Below, piece after piece: positions 32,467 through 45,558 of a stretch of 64,000 nucleotides of DNA. The translations under genes and the position numbers were made by a program. Origin of the DNA: Gonocerus acuteangulatus (lineage: Eukaryota > Arthropoda > Insecta > Hemiptera > Coreidae). The notes beneath the pieces were generated by a model, which saw only the letters and a program-made list of their open reading frames with translations, had not been told where the DNA came from and searched no databases. The stretch lies in the NCBI GenBank assembly GCA_946811695.1, contig OX328125.1, forward strand, positions 49,569,998 through 49,633,997, in the 5' to 3' direction. Position 1 is the first letter of the stretch, and every line of letters starts with the position of its first letter.

Positions 32467-34434
32467 TACCTATTTTAGTTTCATATATTCTCTTTTAAAT
32501 TTTTCCAATATTTAATTATTTTATTTTTAACATAGTTAAGTACCGTTCTGTAGGCAGTGACATTCTTCCTGATTTTCTTCAGAAGTTGGAACTCTATAAC
32601 AGAGAAACTCAAAAATGTGCTTTACATATTTGTTTTAATTGTTTTGTTCTATGTTCTTATTTATTTATTTTTATTAATGCATGTTTTATTGCATAATTTA
32701 ATTTATTTTTATTTTTTTTATTTCTTAAATATTTGGACTACTTATTTTTTTTTCAAATAATAACTCATATTTCCGTTTTATTTTTATTTACTTATCTTTT
32801 TTTTTCCTTCTCAATATACCACTCTATAAAATAATGTTATTTGTTGTTTATTTATTATATTTGTTGTTTACTTGTATGTCATTATTAATGATAAATTATA
32901 ATAGGTTGAACTTATCTTTTGAACCTATAGAACAATTTTTATCACCTAAAAAAACCTAAAATGGATTTTTAAATAAAAACCTAAAAAAGACCTATTTTTT
33001 GAAACTATTCAAAACATTTTTATCAACTGGAAAAACCTAAAATGGATTTTTAAATAAAAACCTAAAAAGACCTATTATGCCTGTTCAAAAACGTAATTGG
33101 GTGTTTATTTTAACCTAAAATTCCATGATGATTCCATCCAATGATGACCATATCAACATTTATGCCTGAACGTATATTGCAGAACTTATACTACCATTTC
33201 GAATGATCGATCGGCTATCACATTTAAAGATTGGATTTACATATGACAGATTCCAATATTTGACGTTAAAGCTCATTTTTGACGTTTTGAATAATCCAGA
33301 AGACTGGATAGTTGCTTGGTTAAAGATGGGAGCGTGGATTTGCTTACCATGTTTTTAAAACATGATGAAGCATACACGGCCGGACCTAAAGAACCAACGA
33401 TAACATTCAGGTCGAGATTCTTGATGTCTATTTAGATAAATCAGCAAGATAGAAATTAGAATTATAATGCCAGATGATTTTATTAATATAATTAGTTTAT
33501 ATTTCACTTGCAACCCGATTATGAAGAGACGGTTATAAAAACGCTTATCAAAATTGCTCAATGATGCTGTATAAATATCCATGCTCTCTGCATATTCTTA
33601 TATTCTGTTAGGCGATAGCTATTACTTTGATATAATATTCAAGTTCAACTGCGAGATCATCTCTACCAAGAAGTAATTCGCAATTACAGTTTCTACATTT
33701 TCGGCGACTTTATAAATTGAAACTATAATAATATTATTAATACAACTAAAAATAAATGTAATGCTCAAAAGTGAAAAATAAAACTTAATTATCAAAATAT
33801 AATTAATTCCATTTTTAAAATAGGTATATACAAAAATAATATAAAATAGGGGTTATGCCTATCCTAATATTATTAAATTTCTTTTACCAGTTCATAGATT
33901 CTAAAGCTAACGATTCCAAGAGGGTGAATCGCGTAGAAGGAAGCCCTAAAACCAATTTAAATAAATAGAAATAACATCTCGTAAAACTATCAACTCGTTT
34001 TATTGATAGAGCATTTTAATGAAGATTATATGATTGGGAAATTATTCCTTACCCTTGGCAAAGAAAAATTTGGATTAAAAAAGAAAGGTATTTTAAGAAA
34101 ATGTTCACTTCTCTTAGATACGTGAAGGAAATACATCCACTATTGTTTTAACTTTTAATTCTTTCCTTGTAATATTTACTTTGTTATGTTGGATGCCAGT
34201 GGTCATCAGAAGTGTGAGAGGTGAATGAGATTTACCATAATTAAAATTAAGTTACTTGACATTATGTTAGTAGCAAACCCTTTATAAAGGGGTCCAGCCT
34301 ATAAGAGATAAAAACAAATGAAATTACCAAAGACAAATCTTCGTTGATGAGTGGTTCTATTTTCAACAGAAGACAGTGATTTGCAAATATCAATGATTAC
34401 AAGTCAATGACTGGCATTAAATATAAAGATTCAA

Positions 34435-34437
<3 letters not shown>
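32467..34437. other. No recognisable gene; short tandem repeat at 32940-33085 (A)
   Basis: AT-rich sequence. Two tandem ~82-bp units ('...acctaaaatggatttttaaataaaaacctaaaaa...gacctatt') lie at about 32940-33085. The remaining ORFs are short and unlike any known family. Duplicated in copy B. Confidence 0.45.

Positions 34438-34494
<57 letters not shown>
34438..34494. repeat. (TG)n microsatellite (A)
   Basis: A pure TG run of about 56 nt, with identical length in the duplicate at 47530-47586. Confidence 0.97.
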
Positions 34495-34496
<2 letters not shown>

Positions 34497-36704
34497 AAAA
34501 GAAATTATCTACCAGGTGGTATCAATGAAGATTTGAAATGTTTCAATAAACATATCATAGTTATAGGATTAAAAGCTACTATCTTTAGAATTCGCTAGTA
34601 CATGCCATGAAAGGGACGCTGGAAGAAGTTCCCTTTGCCTTTCCGTTTTCCGTAACAGTTAATCCGTGGCGCTCTAAGAGAATGCGGATAGAAGCAGTGA
34701 CCTTCTCCAAGCCCGGCACCTCTACGATAGGTGATAAGCATCAGATTGGGTATCGGCCTTACGCGTCTATTGCACAACTATCGGATAGAAAAGGGCTAAC
34801 CTCACCATATCTTCTGCTGATAGTGAGTATCGGGTCGAACTATTAAATGTCCGACTCGCAAGAACTGCACCATCGGCGTCCTGTCAAATAACGCCTATAT
34901 CTAGGCTGATTTGGATAGCTCACAACAGAAATTCTATGCATATTGCGCCTTCTATGGAACAAAAAGCAACGCATACACAAGCACCTTTATCTCCGACTCA
35001 GGTGGAATTAGCAGGATTTGGTGGGGAATTTATTAGATTTTCGAACCATCATCTTTTTCTTAGCACTATTTCACAACCATTTTCCAAGTAGTTCAGAAAC
35101 TATACGCAAGTACAAAACTGCTAATGTCTGTTGATAACATATTATTTGATCTTGATGATCTGAAAGGCGTGAAAAAATATTCAACTCAATCCCTTCATTT
35201 GGAGTTTCAGAAACAACATTTTTATTTATGGTTTTATTTTTCATGGAATATAGAATAAAAAAACTTGTCTAAATGTATGTGGAAGAGTATGTGTTAGGTA
35301 TTGGGTATATAAAAATATCACTTACCACTCGTGGAAATATAATGTTTTTCAGGTACAATGATTAAGGCCATCAAATGAGTTCGTACAGTCCTGTGTTCCT
35401 AAAGTAAGTCAGTATAATGTTTATATACTGCCTATATTACTTCATAAGAGTTCTTGCATATCATACGGGAAGATAATACTGTTTCTTCTCAGTCAGTCTG
35501 TCAGTAAATGTTTGTATGTTCACAGTCTCATATTGGTCTCTTACTTTTTGTCACTGAATATTCCCGTGTTAGTCGAGTCTGTCTAATTCGAAATAAACTT
35601 TACTTTTCTCGCAAGCTTCGCTAATAATTTAATTTTTGTAATTCTTAAATATTATTAAGTTTCTTGAAGTAAATAGCAGGAGTTGCTCTTCAAAACTGTT
35701 TAAAACATTAAGTTATATTTGCGACGTTTCCAACCTGTTTAGGTTCATCTTCATGCATCTCAAATTAAGTCATGTTAAGTTCTACTGTAATTTTGATAAT
35801 TTCATATGTCATATAAATTTTGAGAGTAAAACGTCAAATACAGGTAAGAATCTCATAATTTGTTGAGTGCACAAATCAGATTCACACAGATTCAGTGTGA
35901 CCTCACTCTCATCTTCCACTTAAATTAAAAGGTTAATTTTTTTTTATTGCCCTCAACAAGGATCTCTGTTTCAGACTCTGGAAAAAATCGAAGAAATCAC
36001 AAAGAAAGCCATTGTTGCTTTTTAAACCAAGAAATAAATTACTCGTACAGTTAAATAATGTACTAATGCCGATTGAACACAAACGTGTTTATATATTAAA
36101 GGAGCGTCACACGATTCGCTTAAACTGTCCAACAAGAAACGGGAGAGACGGTAGATGGAGGGCGTGCAAGGCGTGATCTTGGGATCTTGTTACGGAGAGA
36201 GAGAATAAACCCGACAAGCACATAAACACAATTCTAATATGGCTAACTCCCTTTTCTCTACTACCTTTCCTAGAAGGAATTCGTGATCACAAATCCCCTA
36301 GTAATTGTTTGTAAATTGCTTGTCAAATACCCCTAGGTTTCGAACAAGGGCAAACAACGAGCCCATTCCTTCCAAAAGTCTCCTCCCAACAAAATATAGA
36401 AAAATGTTATTTGAATGTCTGCTTCTTAAGATCTCAGACGGTTTACAACATTTTAAAATAGTGAACAATTTTATAATCTTCCTTTAAATTTTAAGCACTT
36501 CCTGAAAGAAACTTACCTGTTTCTGCGGGTCGGATATTTATTTATTTTTTCGAAAGAAAAACCACAACACCGTTTGAGTTATAAGCAGAGATTGCGCCTA
36601 AAACATCAGAACCATCAGGCCTCCATGAAACTTTAAGACGTTTGTACATATTAAAGCCTTTAAGTATCAAAATATTCGCGTTTTAATGCAAACGATAAAC
36701 GCCA

Positions 36705-36761
<57 letters not shown>

Positions 36762-37340
36762 AACGATTGATTCAATTTACTGTTATGATATAGAAGAAGG
36801 AATACGAAATTGTGCACTAAATTTGTCAAGAAGCAAGCTTTTATGCTTCCACATCATCCATGCCGAAAAAAACCATATACTTAAGCACAGATAAATTATA
36901 CTTAAGTGGCCTTTACTCCTTTCGGGAACATAATAGAGCCCATAAAAAGAGCCATTTCAGAAAGGATCTTAACCTTTTACAAGCCAAGGTTTAATATATG
37001 ATGCATATAAAAATAAGTATCCTATAAATTTTATAAAATATATTTTCGTCCAGTTTCTAAAAATGAAATAGAATATTTTGAAAGCCCCTTTAAGTCAGAT
37101 ACATTTTTTCTTCTTGGCATATGACTAAGTTACTACCCTTTTCTAGCCAGAGAGGGTTTAATATCATCCACTAAAAGTAGCTCAAGCAGGACCTGCATAA
37201 CCAGGCTCATTCTATAAAAGCCGAGAAGTCTACCGAGCATTTCTGAATTATTTGTTTAAATACAAAAAAAAAAAAAAACATGGTTTTGACCTTCAATATT
37301 TGTAATGAAGAGCCGAAACAATGATTATTTTATTAATCGA
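34495..37340. other. No recognisable gene; decayed hammerhead-like motif and CR ends (A)
   Basis: A CR terminus fragment (GTCCGACTCGCAAGAACTGC) lies at 34850-34870 and another (tttctgcgggtcggatattt) near 36520. 35721-35756 has 'gcgacgtttccaacctgtttaggttcatcttcat', a decayed hammerhead-like motif on the minus strand. A 52-nt poly(A) run is at 36707-36758. The ORF at 34607-34846 (79 aa) is unlike any family I know. Duplicated in copy B. Confidence 0.45.
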
Positions 37341-37349
37341 TTTTCGCCA

Positions 37350-37505
37350 ACGGCCATGTTGAATGTACCGATACCCGTTGATAATTGAAGTTAAGCAATG
37401 TCGGGCGTGGCCAATACCTGAATTGGTGACCGACCACGTGATGTCGGCATTATAAAAGGGGAGGTTTCTTGGCGGAAAACGCCCCAAAAAACACTGGTGT
37501 CCAGC
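37350..37505 (+). mobile_element. 5S-rRNA-derived SINE (A)
   Basis: 37355-37440 follows 5S rRNA almost end to end ('ccatgttgaatgtaccgat', 'ttgaagttaagcaatgtcgg', 'caatacctgaattggtgacc', 'accacgtgatgtcggc'). A SINE body ('ggtttcttggcggaaaacgcc') follows. It is too diverged and lacks the flanks expected of a real 5S gene. The 3' end runs into a TA microsatellite at 37518. The duplicate is at 50442-50597. Confidence 0.78.
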
Positions 37506-37519
37506 TAACAGACTCATAT

Positions 37520-37579
<60 letters not shown>

Positions 37580-39133
37580 GGTGGAACGGCTTCTCTCTTC
37601 AGCAGTGCTTCTCCTCTTCTACTTCTGGAAGCACCGCTGCATATAGAAACCGTTCCATAATAAAAAGAAAAAGATTCGCAAGTAAGAAAAACGCCATCAT
37701 GACATATATACATCTCAACAGGGGTAATTTTCGGTATCTAATACGTAGGTTTGATGCCAATTTGAAAAACGTTTTCAAGAATTCTTTCACGAGTGCAACC
37801 GCTATAGCTACATTTCTTCATAAAGTAATAATAACAGCCACCCCACTAGAAAAGAAACCATAGCTTTTCCGGGGAACCGAACATTTGAACGAGTGACTCC
37901 GGGGCATTTTTTCGGCAACAAAATTAACGCCCGTCAGGACATCAGGAAGTGCCAATTTGTTCCAAATTGCGTACATTGCTGCATTAACATGAGAAAAAAT
38001 TACATAATTGCCAGGAGTATAAAGGGTGTAGAAATGAGGGGGTGAGAATGTGTTAATTTACATTTCTCAGTCCCAGACGAGGTATGCAAAGTAAACCGTA
38101 AGGTGATGATTTTGCTACCTTTATCAATAATCCCAATATAATGTGACACTCAAATTGAAACACACAAGTTAATATTATTTTATTTTTGCGATGCTCCTCA
38201 TTATTGATGAAGTGCACTCTTGAAGTTAATTTCAACTTAAAAGTTATAAAATACAACGATAGAATTAATAACGTTTCTACACTGAACGTGAAACACTATC
38301 AGCTCTGTCGTTGACCCTTAACACTATAAATAATAAATAAATGTATGATTTATTTATGTTCATCGGAAGAATAATTCTAAAAGTAATTATGACAGGCTTC
38401 TGGATCGGACGAAACAGATTTATGAACTGAGTTCATTTATTCTGTGATTAGAGAACTGAGTAGAATTACACCATGCAACACGAACATAACAATTAAACAC
38501 TTAACGAAAATTCGCCTATTTAAATAAATATAATTAATGTTTAAGTAGTCAAATATTTATATACATAACTCTGTATAGTAAATATTTGAACACTGATAAT
38601 TAGTAATTTATGGCTTGAATTCCTGATTAGTAAAGAGTGATTAATTAATTAGAATATTATTTGAAGAACATCGCCTCGTTGTGGCATCTCAATAAATAAA
38701 TAAATATGACGAACATAATCACTACGCTCCTCATGAAAGCATTTTAAATGCTTATGTAGTCCTGGAGATATGTATTAAATAGAGAACAAATAAAGCAAAA
38801 AAATTAAAAGTTTACGGCCCAGGTGTATAAATAATGTTGTGGAGCTGTTTAAATTATAACAATGATTATTAGAATGCTGAGTAAGTAACTGGTATTAGAG
38901 TACTATCATCAGCAGAAAATTTATCCTGTCGACAGAGAAATAAATGGAACACCACGCAAAGCTACGTATGCTCCGTTCTCCATTATTATGACGATTTTTT
39001 TCGGATATATTTATAATAATTATTAAAGTATTTGATGTGCAGATCTCCTTTATTGTTCTAACTTTGGAAATTCAACGATTCATATCCCTTTGATAAGCAA
39101 TCAGGGAATAGTCGGGATTCGGCTAGGAAAAAA
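37580..39133. other. No recognisable gene (A)
   Basis: AT-rich sequence with an (AAAT)n SINE-like tail near 38690 and short unassigned ORFs. It ends in what is, in copy B, the left arm of the element at 52193-52786. Duplicated in copy B. Confidence 0.4.
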
Positions 39134-39143
39134 ATATATATAT

Positions 39144-39237
39144 ATCCGGAAGTGCCGACTAGAAAATTTTGCGTTTCAGAACCCCTAGAGACCGAAAATG
39201 ATGGTGGTTCAAATTTGTATATATATATATATGTATA

Positions 39238-39276
<39 letters not shown>

Positions 39277-40927
39277 CTGTTCGCTCTCTAGCTCGAAGAC
39301 GAATGGTCCGATTTTGATGAAATTTGGTACAAAAATCCGTCGTCCAATTTGAAAGGTCAAGTTCGTTAACCAGCGAAATCCGCCTACCGGAAGATGGCGT
39401 TTGGGGCGAAATTCGCGCAAAAAAAATCGTAACGCTTACGTTTTTGAGTTCATAAGCTTCTAAGTACTCGTTTTATATGATTCCTGGGCTAGGAAAACGA
39501 ATGAAACCATTTTCAAGGCGATAGCTTTAACCGTTTTTGAGAAAATTGGAAAAATATTTTTTGAATACCGTTTTTGGTTTGGGTACTTAGAATGATGGGA
39601 TTCAGTTGAAACTTTATCTGCATGTTCTACTTTCATTAAAACTAATATGTTGAAAGTTTTGTTACGTTTGGAGTTAAGGAAGGGTTAGAATAAAATATTT
39701 TATGAACAGACATGAAAAGTTTTGGGAAGTTCGTATACTTTCATTAATATCTCGAACACGGTTGGGAAATCGTGGTAAGTGGATAGAAACTATTTGAAAG
39801 CTTACTAAATTCTCTACAAAAAAGATTCTAAAACTATTTTTGATTAGGTTATGTCAATCGGAGAAATAAGTGCTTAAAACTTCAAATACGTCTGTTTTGT
39901 TCTTATGAACGGGTTTTTGTCGTTCTTGTTGTAATTTTTGTCTCTTTCCCTTCGTTTTTTATTGCTTTTTATTTTTGTAATTTCTTATGTTGCGAAAATT
40001 TTGTGTGTAAAACAGGATATGAAAAATGAGGCCAATTTTCTGTTGCTAGAAATAATATAAATTTTGGGAACTTTCTTTAATATCTCGAAAACTGTTGAGA
40101 ATTTTGGTAAACGGAAGAATACCATTAGAAAGCTTATTAAATGCTCTACATAAAAGGTTCTAATGAAAGTTTTGATTAGGCGATGTCAATCGGAGAAATA
40201 AGAGCTTAAAGCTTTAAAGTAATTGATTTGGCTTATTCGAAGTGTTCTTTTCGCCTGTATTTTATTCCTTGTTATTTTTTAATTGCTTATAGTTGGATAA
40301 TGTATTCGAAAATAAAACAGGTTAAGTAAAATAACAAAAACAATTTATTGTTAGAAATATAGATTTCCAAGATTCCAAAACCTTGCAACTAGCGGGACGG
40401 TTTCTTGTGTTGCCGACCCTTCCAGGTCAGATTGTAAATCCTACCTTTCAAGACTGGTGGAACCAAAATATAACTGTCAGGGTTCGGTCACTGCTACTTA
40501 ATAAAACTACATTTTATCGTAAAAATGGTTTTATTGTGCCGACGTTTCGCCTTGAACTTCAAGCCTTCATCAGGGCTGTAAATACAAGTAGGACATATTT
40601 AACACTAATATATGCACATATCTATGTATATATATACATATATATATATATACATATATAATATATATATATTTATATATATGCATATACACATACACAT
40701 ATACACGCACACATATGTACATATATATGCCCACATACCTACACATATGGGGTATGTATTATTAAGTAGCAGTGACCTAACCCGGACAATCCCTACCTTG
40801 CATCATCAACGGTCAACGATCTCCTCTCAACAAAATAATAACTGCTTCTATTTTAATCTTTCGAAATTAGACTAGGGATAAGAACGGAACCGCGCTAAGA
40901 TGAGGCAGTTCCTGCGAGTCGGACTTT
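39144..40927 (-). repeat. CR copy 8: exact reverse complement of 57670-59453
   Basis: For every landmark checked, coordinate x here equals 98,597 minus the coordinate at 57670-59453: three ORFs, microsatellite runs and both ends. The 1,784 bp include TA tracts of equal length. It lies between the two 11.3-kb copies. Its right edge coincides, within three A/T bases, with the CR family terminus (CGAGTCGGAC then TTT); its left edge is truncated inside the right-end block. Confidence 0.97.
40538..40576 (-). ncRNA. Hammerhead-ribozyme-like motif in CR copy 8
   Basis: On the minus strand: GCC, CTGATGA, A, a hairpin GGCTTGA-AGT-TCAAGGC, GAAAC, GTC, GGC. This gives the conserved CTGANGA and GAAA cores, a 3-bp helix I (GCC/GGC), helix II with one G-G mismatch, and a minimal palindromic helix III (ACGT). 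Such minimal helix III forms are known from Penelope-like elements and animal retrozymes, where they cleave as dimers. An extra A after CTGATGA departs from the textbook core. Activity is inferred, not shown. Confidence 0.6.
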
Positions 40928-41764
40928 GCTAAGATGATAAAACCTTTTAAAACACGGGTTAGAAAATGGTATGATAGTGCACATGGAGTATATTTGGCAT
41001 AAGGAGAAGAAAGTTTAGTAACTGTAACTAATGAAGAAATTGCTAAGATGATAAAACCTTTTAAAACACGGGTTAGAAAATGGTATGATAGTGCACATGG
41101 AGTATATTTGGCATAAGGAGAAGAAAGTTTAGTAACTGTAACTAATGAAGAAATTGCTAAGATGATAAAACCTTTTAAAACACGGGTTAGAAAATGGTAT
41201 GATAGTGCACATGGAGTATATTTGGCATAAGGAGAAGAAAGTTTAGTAACTGTAACTAATGAAGAAATTGCTAAGATGATAAAACCTTTTAAAACACGGG
41301 TTAGAAAATGGTATGATAGTGCACATGGAGTATATTTGGCATAAGGAGAAGAAAGTTTAGTAACTGTAACTAATGAAGAAATTGCTAAGATGATAAAACC
41401 TTTTAAAACACGGGTTAGAAAATGGTATGATAGTGCACATGGAGTATATTTGGCATAAGGAGAAGAAAGTTTAGTAACTGTAACTAATGAAGAAATTGCT
41501 AAGATGATAAAACCTTTTAAAACACGGGTTAGAAAATGGTATGATAGTGCACATGGAGTATATTTGGCATAAGGAGAAGAAAGTTTAGTAACTGTAACTA
41601 ATGAAGAAATTGCTAAGATGATAAAACCTTTTAAAACACGGGTTAGAAAATGGTATGATAGTGCACATGGAGTATATTTGGCATAAGGAGAAGAAAGTTT
41701 AGTAACTGTAACTAATGAAGAAATTGCTAAGATGATAAAACCTTTTAAAACACGGGTTAGAAAA
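40928..41764. repeat. Tandem array in copy B, one partial plus seven 114-bp units
   Basis: Full units start at 40967 and repeat every 114 bp to 41764. The left inverted arm and the first units of the fold-back element are missing here. Confidence 0.96.
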
Positions 41765-41946
41765 TGGACTGCTTATTTTAAGATTTATGAAAATGGCTCT
41801 AAGGTCGAAACGTTAAAATGTGACAAATAATAAGTAATAAATGAAAAGGTTTGAGGTGAAGCTCCTTTAAAGTAAGAGTGTGTTAAATAAATCAACCTAA
41901 AAATTTTTCGTTGGGGAAAAAATCGTTAAGAAGACAATTAAATATC

Positions 41947-42437
41947 TTGAAAACGGTTGGGAAATCGTGGCAAGTGAACGATAACCATTCGAAAGCTTAG
42001 TACATTTTCTACAAACACGGATCTAAAATCATTTGCGATGGGACTATCTAGGGTGGAAAAATAAGTGCTTAAAACCCCGTATGTGCTGGTTTAATTGCTT
42101 TGAACGGCTCTTTGTGTTTGTTTTCCTCAGTGTTTTATTTTATTTTTTTTTTATTTTATTTTTTTTAAATGAATGTAAGAGTAAAATTAATTTGCTAGAA
42201 AAAGAATATACTTGAAAAGAGGACGAATTTGTGTTTATTTATATTAGAGGTTTCTGAGCAGAAGTCGAAGAGGCTGAGTGTTTTCAATACATAATGGCGC
42301 CTTAATCTCACTTATCTTACCAATTTAATGATTAAACAATATTAAGTAAACTTATTCCAAGCTTTTCAAATGACAACAGGGATAAGAAGTTATGGAACTG
42401 GTTAATATTACGTCGTTCCTGCGAGTCGTACTTTTTT
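41947..42437 (-). repeat. CR fragment, copy 5 (B)
   Basis: Duplicate of 28855-29345 with the same CR blocks and terminus. Confidence 0.6.
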
Positions 42438-42868
42438 AAACTTGTAATCTTTCAGAATTGTTCTATATAATGTGGATAAATGGTATCAATGCTCAACTCC
42501 AGGAAGTTCCTGAGGTTAGTATAATCCCAATACTTAATTATATCTTCCCTCCAGGAATTTTCTCACAATCAGGGACGAGAGTTACTTCCTAAAATGGTTA
42601 TCTACTCGTTTATCAGGAACCGTTTGTTCTTAATTGCGCCACTTGCTATAGACAGTTATAGATCATAAACAGTGAAGAATATTCGTAACTGTTTGTAGTT
42701 CGACCGTTTACGTACTGGGAATATAGAAGAAAATATGGGCTGAGGTTTTGATTTACTCACCTTTGTAGACTTCTCGTATAATAAGAGACATTTTAGCCAA
42801 AGGAGATAGGCACGATGAATACACCGTTTCCCGTTGATCGCCGAAGTTAACCGTTTACAGACCGGACC

Positions 42869-42875
<7 letters not shown>

Positions 42876-42913
<38 letters not shown>

Positions 42914-44024
42914 AGAAATATTACAATCTACAGTATATGTATTATGTAATTTGACATAGGTATAGGTATAGCTTGACCACGCCTCAGGTGCCACCAGTTG
43001 TCAACCGAATACCTTCCTTTAGGAAGGATTCTAGGATGACCTGGAGTTACCTTACGCCATCCAACCACACCCTGCGACTAGCAGGGAGGATTGGAGGCGA
43101 ATGAGGCGTGGCCTGTGATATCACGAGGAGAGAAAATATCCATCGATATCACTCTCAATTATCATTATTACAATCACACTGACTTTTGAGCACTTCACGA
43201 CACTTCACTACGTTAGTAGATCCCGGGGCCACTTCCTATGAAGACGTCTGGGAGGAGAGGAAGGATGATTGGTGCTGGATAAGGATTGGGCTATAGGATT
43301 AGGATGATTAATCAATTTACTATAGAAAGATGAGAAGCGAATAGGGATTATATCTTGGACAAAAGGAATATTTAGGTCATTATGGAGGGTGCGATTCGAA
43401 ACATAATAAGGAGCATTAACTATGGTACGTAGGATTTTGGATTGGAATGTTTGGATTCGGTGGATGTTGGAATGCTTGGCTGTCCCCCAGAGTTCGATTC
43501 CGTAAATCCATATCGGTTTTATTAATGAGTTGTAGACAGTTAGTTTGCTATGTACGGTTAAGTGTGATGTTCGATTTAGTAGTCTGTATAGTTGTCCGAA
43601 TCGTCGATTGAGTTCTTGCCGTTTATGTTTAATGTGTGCGTTCCAAGTTAATCGTGAGTCAAGATAAAACCCAAGGTATCGGACGGTGTTGGTTATAGGT
43701 AAAGGATTGTCGTTGAAGGAAACAGTAGGACAGGTTTTACGTCGAAGGGTGAAGGTTATTTGGTGACATTTTTCGACGTTTATCTTGATGCGCCACTTTT
43801 TGCACCACTGTTCAATTTGGGTTAAATGGGATTGTAGGTTCTGGGAAGCTGTGTCTGGATTTATGTGGGGTGAAAGGATGGCCGTATCATCTGCATACGT
43901 GGCCAAGAGGGTGTCAGGATGTGTTGGAATGTCAGCTGTATATAGGGTATAAAGGATGGGACCGAGGACACTACCCTGAGGAACTCCCGCTTCCACAGGG
44001 AAATAATCTGAGTATGCTGTTCCA
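42876..44024 (-). mobile_element. 5'-truncated Jockey-like LINE with target duplication (B)
   Basis: Duplicate of 29784-30932. The 12-bp flanks GGACCCAGTTCT are at 42864-42875 and 44025-44036. Confidence 0.88.
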
Positions 44025-44101
44025 GGACCCAGTTCTAATCGAAATTTTAAGGATTTATTCAGTATCATTTGCTTTCTTATCTTTGTATTGATATATTTCA
44101 T
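43208..44101 (-). pseudogene. Jockey-type reverse transcriptase, C-terminal part (B)
   Basis: The same 297-codon frame as 30116-31009, residue for residue, with AGVPQGSVLGP and ATYADDTAIL. It is 5'-truncated. Confidence 0.93.
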
Positions 44102-44916
44102 ATAATTTTATTTTTTGAAATTGAGGAATTATAAACTTTCTTAAATGTTCCCAATTGGGAACAAACACCAGTTGAGGGGCCAAATCAAGGTAAGTCATAT
44201 TTCAAAGTCGGGCGTGGACAGTACCTGAATGGGCAATATGAGCTGTTAACATTATAAACGGGTGGCAACCTGTTGATAGCCCGGCGCTAATAATCCAGGT
44301 GAAACGCCACGCCGAGAAACATAAATAAATCAATCAATCAGAGACATTAGTAATTGAAGGACCAAGTTTTCAATTTCTCTTTATAATATTTAAGGTCGTA
44401 AATTAAAATTACATTTCTAGCTAGCACATATAGTCCAGGGCGAATCTGTTTTGAGTTGTTTGTTGAGAGGGGTCACGCTAATTTCAATTTTTCCTTTTAC
44501 GCATACCTCAATTATTGTTATTTGAGATGTTCCAAAGATATTCCAGCAATAAATAGCGTGTTCCTCTCAACATCCAAGTGTAGCTTCGTGTTTACAGATA
44601 TGCCCAGGACTAATACAGCATCTGGAAAAATAAACATTGAAACAGGGAGTCTTCGATGGTTGGGAGCATTAAAACATTTAATATCCGTGCCTCTTAACAA
44701 GTAAGTTAGGTTTCCATTGTAAGGAATGTTTAAAGAGATAAAAGTCCCATTGCCAAGAGGAGGTTTGGCTAAGCGTGTTTCCTCATAATGACTATATATT
44801 CTGCGTTTTGACAAGCTTAGAATAGAGCTATTTAATATTTTGTATTCCAATGGTACAAAGGAAGTCTTCCTAAGCCTCAAGGAGCGTTTTCTATGACTAT
44901 GATGAGTAGGGACCGG

Positions 44917-45082
44917 ATTCTTAGCTTTTCACCTATTTTCTTCCTTTCTTCTAAACATGATAATGATAGGTTTTCTATATGATTCGCGTCTTGTAGTATC
45001 ATTTGTGCAAATTTTGAAGAACCTAAAAAAACCTATTCAGGATGATATCACCTAAATAACGATGGAATGACCTAGAACTACC
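44917..45082. repeat. Dispersed repeat, same family as 3895-4080 (B)
   Basis: Duplicate of 31825-31990. Confidence 0.6.
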
Positions 45083-45154
45083 TAATCTTTGAAATAGAAA
45101 ATACAATACAATGAACTCATTTCCTCAATTAAACAAATTGACTTAAAAGAAACT

Positions 45155-45558
45155 TCCCGGGTCCAGACGTTCAGGGAAATTTTACTAGGAGTGTCGCTTC
45201 CACCAAAAATCATTTTAACACACTGGGGAAAAAATGAAAACAGTTGTTGACGCTTTGGATTTGATTGAAGCAGCTGATATTTTTAAGGCTACGATGTTCC
45301 TCCAGACCAACGAGATTCGTGGTGCACTCGCATTCCTAAGAGCACATTTCTCAGATCTTGCAAATCTCATTGGAAAATTGGAATCGGCAACACTGGAGTT
45401 AAAAGATGCAATGAAATACTCCCCTATGACGTCTCGTGACGTAAACGGTCACATCTTTATCTTTCTCCGCGTTTAAGACAGTTCTCTAAGACAACAGGGA
45501 GAATTTCACCGACGAAAACCTAGGCACCTATGTGGGAGTTTACTGTAACAAGGGGTAA
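45155..45558 (+). pseudogene. hAT/CGGBP1-like transposase C-terminal remnant (B)
   Basis: Duplicate of 32063-32466 with the same frame changes and stop. Confidence 0.72.

Larger units (their letters stand above)
27836..39133 (+). repeat. 11,298-bp duplicated segment, copy A
   Basis: Copy A matches 40928-52225 with a constant offset of 13,092. The offset does not change across the 114-bp array, the TG, TA and poly(A) runs, or any ORF I compared, so I see no indel and no substitution. The left boundary falls inside a 114-bp unit; the right boundary follows 'ggctaggaaaaaa' within an inverted-arm element. Confidence 0.97.
42812..44332 (+). mobile_element. 5S-rRNA-derived SINE split by insertions (B)
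   Basis: Duplicate of 29720-31240. The 5S halves are at 42819-42854 and from 44208. Confidence 0.7.

Noticed and set aside
34607..34846. 79-codon ORF with moderate GC content
   Set aside because: No recognisable domain; it runs directly into a CR terminus fragment. Mentioned in the region note only.
37355..37440. A genuine 5S rRNA gene
   Set aside because: Many substitutions from 5S, a SINE body attached, and no tandem 5S cluster context.
39144..40927. Unequal crossing-over between two flanking CR copies as the cause of the 11.3-kb duplication
   Set aside because: That would leave CR copies outside both duplicates; the left flank of copy A is the fold-back array and the right flank of copy B is the 52193 element.
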